Source: UBA2040 sp047637535 (lineage in GTDB: Bacteria > Bacteroidota > Bacteroidia > Flavobacteriales_D > Crocinitomicaceae). Taken from it: DNA of 11,947 nucleotides. Positions 6,828 through 11,947 of the stretch are shown here, piece by piece (position 1 is the stretch's first letter; each line of letters starts with the position of its first letter). A program made the position numbers and the translations under genes. The notes beneath the pieces were generated by a model that was not told where the DNA came from, searched no databases, and was given only the letters and a program-made list of their open reading frames with translations. The stretch lies in contig JBLIKY010000055.1 of NCBI GenBank assembly GCA_047637535.1, positions 1 through 11,947 of the forward strand, given 5' to 3'.

Positions 6828-7531
6828 TGCACACTAGCTATCATCCTGATTTACAAAAAAATGACAAGAACATAATCTTGTCATCAGAGGAATCTCATCA
6901 CCTTGTTAAAGTTTTGAGGCATACTGACGGAATGAAGGTTCAACTTATGAATGGCAAAGGACTAAAAGCCGAAGCCATCATTACATTGACACATCAAAAA
7001 AAATGTGAATTAAGCATACTACATATAGCGTCTCAAGAACCAGAAAACAACCAAATTCACCTGGCTATTTGTCCGACAAAAAACATGGATCGTTTGGAAT
7101 GGTTTATTGAGAAGGCAACCGAACTAGGTGTCGACAAAATCACCTTGCTACAATGTAAGAACAACGAACGAAAGATTGTTAAAATGGAAAGGCTTGAAAA
7201 AATCGTTCTCTCCGCCACTAAACAGTCGCAAAGATTCTATAAACCTGAACTGATTGAACTAACCTCTTTTTCTAAGTTCATCAAACAAAACCCCAACGGA
7301 GGCCTTGCCCATTGTTATGAGGTTTCAGAATCGAGCATTAAAACGCCATTAAATACCGGTAACTTGAATTCTCCTGTGTTAATTGGTCCAGAAGGTGATT
7401 TCACCTTAGATGAAGTCAAAGAAGCCCTAGATAACGGTTATTGCGCCATTGATTTAGGTGAAAATAGATTGAGAACAGAGACTGCGGCATTATTCGCGGT
7501 AGCTCATTTAGCGGTTTTACGCAATTATTGA
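6827..7531 (+). CDS. rsmE: 16S rRNA (uracil1498-N3)-methyltransferase
   Basis: This 234-residue SPOUT-fold enzyme methylates U1498 of 16S rRNA using S-adenosylmethionine. The N-terminal PUA-like RNA-binding domain carries SHHLVKVLR (23-31). The SPOUT part shows KATELGVDKI (96-105), the ATKQSQR helix (130-136), the SAM-binding IGPEGDF (186-192) and the knot-forming LGENRLRTETAA (210-221). All are the standard RsmE signatures and the length is normal. Its ATG overlaps the holA stop by one base (TAATG). Its TGA lies inside the end of the convergent repeat-protein gene, with a 7-base overlap of the two coding ends and no visible hairpin terminator. Confidence 0.96.
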   Translation: MHTSYHPDLQKNDKNIILSSEESHHLVKVLRHTDGMKVQLMNGKGLKAEAIITLTHQKKCELSILHIASQEPENNQIHLAICPTKNMDRLEWFIEKATELGVDKITLLQCKNNERKIVKMERLEKIVLSATKQSQRFYKPELIELTSFSKFIKQNPNGGLAHCYEVSESSIKTPLNTGNLNSPVLIGPEGDFTLDEVKEALDNGYCAIDLGENRLRTETAALFAVAHLAVLRNY

Positions 7532-8580
7532 CCTTCCAGTTCAAAAGCTCGTTGTTTTTTGCCTTTCTTTCTTCTTCTTTTCTTCTTTTTCTTTTTGCCA
7601 TTTGAAGGCATAGCATCATCTTCATCTGTTACTACCTGTGTAGGTTCTCCGAAAGAATATATCTCCAAACCATCTTCGTCGTAGCGATGTTCTTCTAAAA
7701 TGTCACCCTTCTTGTATGTAACCGTTTTTTTCAACTGTTGATTAGCATAAAATTCTTGATTCACTCCCTCCTTAACTCCTTTTTTATACGTTTCTGAAAC
7801 TTGGATAAAACCCTGGACAAAATAAACTTTGAACTCTCCGTTCTTAACTCCGTCATCCCAGTTTTCAGTAGCTAATAAGGTACCGTCATTATAATAATAT
7901 TTACAAACACCATCCTTGTTTCCTTCCTTGAAGTTAATATCATTAACTATCTTTCCTTCAGTATTATATATTTTAAACATTCCATTCATTAAACCCTCTG
8001 AATAGCTAACTTCTTTTTCAATTTTAGAATTGGGATAATACGTTCTTTTAACCCCTTCTAACCTTCCATTGCTGTAAGTTTCCCATACAGTGGTATCCCC
8101 TTTTTTTGTGAAGTAAATTGACTTTCCATGCTTTTGACCAACCAAGTAGTTGATTTCCCAAGCAACTTGCTGGGTGCTGTCGTAGTAGAAAATCCATTGT
8201 CCGTTTTCTGAACCAGCTATATGGCTTCGCATAACCTTAACACAACCTGATTTGTACCAAGTAGTATCTTTTCCATTTTCTTTACCATCCAAGAAGGTAA
8301 TTCTTCTTTCCAGAAGTCCATTAGAAAAGCAAGTTTCACATTTTCCGGTAAAGGGTGAACCAATACTTGCGGAAAGAATCATATTGGTACTTTCTTCGTA
8401 AGTCAATTTCTCATTGCAATCCACAACACCTACAAGCTTACCACACTCCCATTCCACGTAGCGTTGATTAGTTTTTGGAGTAGAACGATTGTAGCATTTT
8501 TCTCCAGACTTTCCAGAGTTAAATTGCGCTTGGGCTGTAAAAGCAAAAACGGCTAGAATAAAAATAAAAATGTATTTCAT
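7525..8580 (-). CDS. Secreted YwqK/MORN-type repeat protein with polybasic C-terminal tail
   Basis: This 351-residue protein starts with a Sec signal peptide (MKYIFIFILAVFAFTAQAQ, cleavage likely after AQA at about 18). It is dominated by repeats of the form aromatic-x-x-G-x-x-x-G followed by a YY or YF strand and a turn. Repeat glycines fall at 99, 123, 148, 172, 196, 220, 244, 268 and 292, so about nine copies with a 24-residue period, the last one degenerate. This is the toxin-antitoxin-like YwqK/MORN_2 type common in Bacteroidota, whose function is not settled. Cysteines at 29, 46, 55, 81, 84 and 113 lie before or early in the repeats. The tail has an acidic patch (DEDD, 319-322) and then residues 329-344, of which 14 of 16 are Lys or Arg. 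There is no sorting domain of the type IX type. It lies 30 bases after the thioesterase gene with no clear promoter of its own. Role unknown. Confidence 0.85.
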   Translation of the reverse strand: MKYIFIFILAVFAFTAQAQFNSGKSGEKCYNRSTPKTNQRYVEWECGKLVGVVDCNEKLTYEESTNMILSASIGSPFTGKCETCFSNGLLERRITFLDGKENGKDTTWYKSGCVKVMRSHIAGSENGQWIFYYDSTQQVAWEINYLVGQKHGKSIYFTKKGDTTVWETYSNGRLEGVKRTYYPNSKIEKEVSYSEGLMNGMFKIYNTEGKIVNDINFKEGNKDGVCKYYYNDGTLLATENWDDGVKNGEFKVYFVQGFIQVSETYKKGVKEGVNQEFYANQQLKKTVTYKKGDILEEHRYDEDGLEIYSFGEPTQVVTDEDDAMPSNGKKKKKKRRRKKGKKQRAFELEGQ

Positions 8581-8610
8581 TATGTGTTTTTAAGTATGAT
8601 TAATCAAGAA

Positions 8611-9018
8611 TCATTCCGACTTTGAACCCTGCATCGAGAGTAAAGTCTCTTTCAATTTTAACGGAATAGGAATGGATTTATTCTCAACAGAATCAAAAGC
8701 CACCATTATTGATGAACCCTTGGTTACTAGTACTGATTCGACATAGATTTCATACCCCAAGGTAAAAGACTTGTTGCCGACGTGGGTAGTATTCATGTGA
8801 ATCTTCGGTTTGTCTCTTAAAAAGATAGGCTTAAAGTACTCTACCTCGTTTTTAGCTAACAAAAAGCCTTCCTTTTTGTAATCCCATGCTCGGCCAAGAA
8901 GTTCTTCAAAATAATATACTCGAGTCATTTCAAAAAAGGACAAATAAACGCTATTGTTTACGTGGCCCATTAAATCTAAGTCTCTGAATCTCAACTGTAA
9001 TTCAAATGGTTTTATCAT
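8611..9018 (-). CDS. Acyl-CoA thioesterase, YbgC/FadM-type hotdog protein
   Basis: This 135-residue protein is a single hotdog domain of the 4-hydroxybenzoyl-CoA thioesterase group. The active-site segment RFRDLDLMGHVNNSVYLSFFE carries Asp15 (the catalytic carboxylate position of YbgC) followed by GHVNN and Tyr25, the most conserved stretch of the family. It should hydrolyse acyl-CoA or acyl-ACP thioesters in the cytoplasm, probably as a tetramer. The natural acyl group cannot be read from the sequence. Its ATG overlaps the stop of the sugar-dehydratase gene by four bases (ATGA), so it is translationally coupled to it. That could mean a role in making or recycling an acyl donor for sugar modification, but such thioesterases also appear as passengers in unrelated operons. 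Confidence 0.88.
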   Translation of the reverse strand: MIKPFELQLRFRDLDLMGHVNNSVYLSFFEMTRVYYFEELLGRAWDYKKEGFLLAKNEVEYFKPIFLRDKPKIHMNTTHVGNKSFTLGYEIYVESVLVTKGSSIMVAFDSVENKSIPIPLKLKETLLSMQGSKSE

Positions 9019-10901
9019 TTATTGTCTAAGTTTTCAAATTCTGAATTATTGGATACAAACTCCGGAACAATTTTCTTCATCATAGCTACCGTAATTTGAT
9101 TATTTTGCCCTCCAAATGAGGCGATTAGTTCTTCTATTTGCTTCTTCAACTCTTCACCTGCAGGTCGAATTTTTGCAATCAAAATCTGAGGATGATGAGT
9201 CGTCACAGTATCTTCGTCCTTGGCTAAAAGTTCCTCATAGAGCTTCTCTCCGGGACGCAAACCTGTAATCTTAATCTCTATGTCCCTCCCCAGCTCTAAG
9301 CCGCTAAGCTGGATCATTTTCTTGGCCAAATCGATGATTTTAACCGACTCCCCCATATCAAAAACGAAAATCTCACCGCCCTGCCCCATTGAACCAGCCT
9401 CCAAAACCAATTGGCAAGCTTCTGGAATGGTCATGAAATACCTTGTAATATTAGCGTCAGTCAAGGTGATAGGTCCGCCTTGAGCAATTTGCTTTTGGAA
9501 CAAAGGAATGACCGAACCATTTGACCCAAGCACATTACCAAAACGAGTTGTAATGAACTTGCATTTATTTTCTTCGTTGGCTTTTTGCGCATACATCTCA
9601 GCAATGCGCTTGGAAGCCCCCATTACGTTTGTCGGGTTTACCGCCTTGTCTGTCGAAATCATCACAAAGTGCGAAACCGCAAATTCTTGTGCGCAATCGA
9701 CCAAGTTTTTGGTTCCTAATATATTGGTGTAAACCGCCTCACTTGGGTTGTTTTCCATCATGGGAACATGCTTGTAAGCCGCGGCATGGAAGACTAGTTC
9801 TGGCTTAAAATGCTCAAACAACCTTCTCATTCTTTCTCTGTTGCGTATGTCTCCTACTATTGGTTCGACCGGCACCCCAATCTCCGCAGCCAACAAATCG
9901 ATGTGAAAATCATACAATGGAGACTCTGACTGATCGAGTAAGAGCACCATTTTTGGTTTGTGTTCTAAAATTTGTTTCACCAAACCGCTTCCTATTGAAC
10001 CAGCTGCGCCAGTAACCAAAATAACCTTGTTTTGAATCTGATTTTTAACAGCTTCTTCATTAAGAACAATTGGCTTTCGGCCAAGAAGATCTTCAATTTT
10101 TATCCTACCCATTTGTTTGGTAGAAAACTCGCCATTTATCCAGGATTTAGGGCTAGGCACAGTCTTAACAACTACACCATACCTAAGGCATATTTCAACT
10201 ATATGTTGTCGATTGACTTTGTCTGGGTTTTGAATCGCAATAATTACTTGAGTTATCCCCTCGTCTTCGATGAGAGTTTTGAGTTTTGAACTGTGAAAAA
10301 TTCCCTTGCCTTCTAATTGAGTACCGTCTAATTTTTTATTGTCGTCCAAGAATCCTATAACTTTTAAGGGAACCCTGATGTCTTTTTCAATTGTTCGCTT
10401 AGTTATCAACCCAGAAATACCGGCTCCGTATATCAAGATCCTTTCCTTTGAGTCACTTGACTTAATCGACTCAAGATAAAGTAGTTTAACAGTGAACCTA
10501 GAACCAATTAGCAAGAAGAAAGAACCTAAAAACTCAATCATTAAAACAGACAGCGGGAATAAAAAATATCCATCAAGCCAGAACCTTCGACCCATTCCTA
10601 AAATTAGAAAAATGGCACTGGAAACGGCTGATGCAAATAAAACGCGCTTCATATCCTCGGTTGAGGTATGGCGAATCATGCCTTTATGAATCTTAAAATA
10701 TTTAAACACCCAGTATTTTGTCACAAAAAACACCGGTAAAGCTGGAGCAAGAATGGCCCATTCAGAATTTATGAGTCTTGCATCTGCGCTAAGATCAAAA
10801 CGAATTAAATAGGCAAACATCAACCCTACGGCCGACAAGAACAAATCGATTATAATGATAACCCAGCGTGGGGTCCGAGATTCGGATACTATTGAAAACA
10901 T
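9015..10901 (-). CDS. Membrane-bound UDP-sugar 4,6-dehydratase (WbpM/PglF/CapD family)
   Basis: The protein has 628 residues from the ATG at 10901. Four membrane helices (about 13-33, 48-66, 87-103, 111-133) precede a first nucleotide-binding-like domain with ILIYGAGISG (155-164). The catalytic SDR domain then starts at TGAAGSIG (297-304) and continues with HAAAYKHVPMMENNP (372-386), STDKA (416-420), MGASKR (427-432), ITRYFMTIPEA and RPGEKLYEEL. Met427-Lys431 replaces the Tyr-Lys pair of ordinary SDRs, as in WbpM and its membrane-bound relatives. These enzymes make UDP-4-keto-6-deoxy sugars from UDP-GlcNAc, the first step to bacillosamine, QuiNAc and similar sugars. The frame is open to 10991, but that start would overlap the upstream gene by 73 bases, while 10901 leaves a 17-base gap and a standard N-terminus. 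The exact product is not determined by the sequence. Confidence 0.94.
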   Translation of the reverse strand: MFSIVSESRTPRWVIIIIDLFLSAVGLMFAYLIRFDLSADARLINSEWAILAPALPVFFVTKYWVFKYFKIHKGMIRHTSTEDMKRVLFASAVSSAIFLILGMGRRFWLDGYFLFPLSVLMIEFLGSFFLLIGSRFTVKLLYLESIKSSDSKERILIYGAGISGLITKRTIEKDIRVPLKVIGFLDDNKKLDGTQLEGKGIFHSSKLKTLIEDEGITQVIIAIQNPDKVNRQHIVEICLRYGVVVKTVPSPKSWINGEFSTKQMGRIKIEDLLGRKPIVLNEEAVKNQIQNKVILVTGAAGSIGSGLVKQILEHKPKMVLLLDQSESPLYDFHIDLLAAEIGVPVEPIVGDIRNRERMRRLFEHFKPELVFHAAAYKHVPMMENNPSEAVYTNILGTKNLVDCAQEFAVSHFVMISTDKAVNPTNVMGASKRIAEMYAQKANEENKCKFITTRFGNVLGSNGSVIPLFQKQIAQGGPITLTDANITRYFMTIPEACQLVLEAGSMGQGGEIFVFDMGESVKIIDLAKKMIQLSGLELGRDIEIKITGLRPGEKLYEELLAKDEDTVTTHHPQILIAKIRPAGEELKKQIEELIASFGGQNNQITVAMMKKIVPEFVSNNSEFENLDNK

Positions 10902-10918
10902 GAGTAAAAATAACACTT

Positions 10919-11635
10919 TTAAGAATACAAGCCTCCGTTGAGATTGATGGTTTGTCCAGTAATATAAGCGCCTTGTTCGGAAATCAACCACAACAAGGTC
11001 TCAACGATGGTACTAGGTTGACCCAATTCTTTCATTGGGATTTGTTTTTTCAATTCTGACAATTGTTCGTCTGGCACAGAATTGATCATTCCTCTATCGA
11101 AGTAACCCAAAGCCAGTGCGTTAACTGAAACATTAAAATGGGCCAATTCTTTAGACAAGGTTTTGGTCAGCCCCAATAGTCCAGCTTTTGACGCAGCATA
11201 GGCCGCTGTGCCGACAAACCCTGTTTGAGCTACTACAGACGAAATATTGATAATTCTCCCCCATTCTCCTTTTCTAAACTCAGGAATAGCCGCTTGAGAT
11301 AGATAAAACGGAGCATTGAGATTGATGGCCATCGTTTCTTCCCAACTTTCAGCACTTGTTTTCCAGGACCAATTGCTCTCAGAAACACCAGCATTATTGA
11401 TAAGCACATCCAATCTACCAAATCGCTTAACAACGTCCTCAATCAAAGAATTTATCTCTTCTCGTGACTTTAAATTTGCTTTAAAATGAGCTATGGATTC
11501 AGTTTCTGGTATACTGATTTTGGATGAGTTGCCTTGTAGAGCCAATAAAAACCGATTGTCTTTGGCTAAAAGTTTTGCGATTTCTGAACCTAATCCGCCA
11601 GAGGCACCTGTCAATAAGATTACTTTTTTCTCCAT
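10919..11635 (-). CDS. FabG-like short-chain dehydrogenase/reductase
   Basis: This 238-residue classical SDR has a dinucleotide motif TGASGGLG (9-16), NNAG (80-83), the structural Asn105, catalytic Ser132/Ser133, and Tyr146-x-x-x-Lys150 in AAYAASKAG. It ends with GQTINLNGG, as FabG proteins do. The usual NAxxPG segment after the active site is VNALALGYFDRG here, with Leu in place of Pro. No acidic residue typical of NAD users is visible after the second strand, so NADPH is a little more likely. Its start overlaps the end of the acyltransferase gene by 16 bases, and it is 17 bases from the sugar-dehydratase gene. It may reduce a keto-sugar or a 3-ketoacyl thioester for surface glycan assembly; the context favours a glycan role over housekeeping fatty-acid synthesis. 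The substrate is not readable. Confidence 0.85.
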   Translation of the reverse strand: MEKKVILLTGASGGLGSEIAKLLAKDNRFLLALQGNSSKISIPETESIAHFKANLKSREEINSLIEDVVKRFGRLDVLINNAGVSESNWSWKTSAESWEETMAINLNAPFYLSQAAIPEFRKGEWGRIINISSVVAQTGFVGTAAYAASKAGLLGLTKTLSKELAHFNVSVNALALGYFDRGMINSVPDEQLSELKKQIPMKELGQPSTIVETLLWLISEQGAYITGQTINLNGGLYS

Positions 11636-11947
11636 CTATTTCTTAATTTCTTAATTAATCTATAATACAAAGGGCCATTGGACCAAGAATAACGATAATA
11701 TCGACAATCTTCGCCTCCAAACGACAAATTGAATTTTCTTACCCCATCAATACGCGAACCGCCAAAATCAAAGGTATCGCCTCTTTCAATAGCCTTTTCG
11801 ACAGCTTCCTGCATCATCAAGTACATGCCACCTTTAAGTTTTACTTCCTGACTAGCAGCGCCTTTGAGATAAACGGTTTTTCCATTTTCAATCATCAAAA
11901 TCAAAGCAGCTTGCAATTGATCATTTTCATATATACCTATGATATTC
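11620..11947 (-). CDS. GNAT/FemAB-like acyltransferase, C-terminal part only
   Basis: The last 108 residues of a larger protein are visible; the reading frame runs off the window edge without a start. The fragment has a beta strand pair (AALILMIENGKTVYLKGA), a helix after KGGMYLMMQEAVEKAIERG, and the TFDFGGS...GVRKFNLSFGGE motif followed by YYRYSWSNGPLYY and a basic end KKLRNRWRKK. The DFxGS-xxGxxxFxxxFG pattern is typical of the GNAT_6/FemAB-like transferases in polysaccharide loci of Bacteroidota, which move an acyl or aminoacyl group onto amino-sugar or peptide amines. The coding end overlaps the SDR start by 16 bases, placing it first among the visible genes of this operon. The donor and acceptor cannot be told from the fragment. 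Confidence 0.65.
   Translation of the reverse strand, partial: NIIGIYENDQLQAALILMIENGKTVYLKGAASQEVKLKGGMYLMMQEAVEKAIERGDTFDFGGSRIDGVRKFNLSFGGEDCRYYRYSWSNGPLYYRLIKKLRNRWRKK

Noticed and set aside
8597..8606. 10-bp perfect palindrome TGATTAATCA between thioesterase and repeat-protein genes
   Set aside because: It is short, AT-rich, has no second copy or promoter next to it, and is likely chance.
10032..10289. 85-codon plus-strand open frame within the dehydratase gene
   Set aside because: It is antisense to a conserved domain region and shows no family features.
10902..10991. 30-codon N-terminal extension of the sugar dehydratase
   Set aside because: It would overlap the SDR coding region by 73 bases, and the family starts shortly before the first membrane helix, as the ATG at 10901 does.

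Overview
The window looks like chromosomal DNA from a member of the Bacteroidota, probably a Flavobacteriales-type organism. It is moderately AT-rich. It carries the Bacteroidota promoter signature TAnnTTTG in front of three transcription units, starts mostly lack strong Shine-Dalgarno sequences, and the protein set (peptidase T, a divergent HolA, YwqK/MORN-type repeats, a WbpM/PglF-type membrane dehydratase) fits. I see no mobile element, CRISPR array, tRNA or rRNA. No gene-free stretch exceeds 300 bases; the longest are about 187 and 156 bases, and both hold promoter or terminator signals.

Region 1 (1-3823, all minus strand) is a complete metal-uptake ABC operon, cut only at the last residues of its final gene. 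In transcription order it encodes a TroA-like lipoprotein, an ATPase, a permease fused to a C-terminal DtxR/MntR-like regulator domain, and a second permease. Gene order and the permease-regulator fusion match the ytgA-ytgB-ytgCR-ytgD operon of Chlamydia. The genes abut or overlap by one base. The promoter region holds a TATCTTTG box and two 14-bp imperfect palindromes of the form TTAG-N6-CTAA, 22 bp apart, one of them inside the promoter spacer. This resembles a DtxR-family operator, so the operon may be controlled by the regulator domain tethered to its own permease. An ATG lies exactly at the membrane/soluble boundary of the fusion and could give a free 142-residue regulator.

Region 2 (3980-7531, plus strand) is housekeeping. 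A monocistronic ndk with its own promoter ends in a strong intrinsic terminator. It is followed by a tight pepT-holA-rsmE operon (tripeptidase, DNA polymerase III delta subunit, 16S rRNA m3U1498 methyltransferase).

Region 3 (7525-11947, minus strand) converges on rsmE with a 7-base overlap of the coding ends. In transcription order it holds the C-terminal part of a GNAT/FemAB-like acyltransferase, a FabG-like short-chain dehydrogenase, a membrane-bound UDP-sugar 4,6-dehydratase of the WbpM/PglF/CapD type, a hotdog acyl-CoA thioesterase, and a secreted protein with 24-residue YwqK/MORN-like repeats and a polybasic tail. The first four overlap or lie within 17 bases of each other. They look like the end of a surface-polysaccharide locus that may make an N-acylated amino sugar. 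The main candidate for something unusual is the metal operon with its membrane-tethered regulator and putative operators; the rest is largely recognisable biology.
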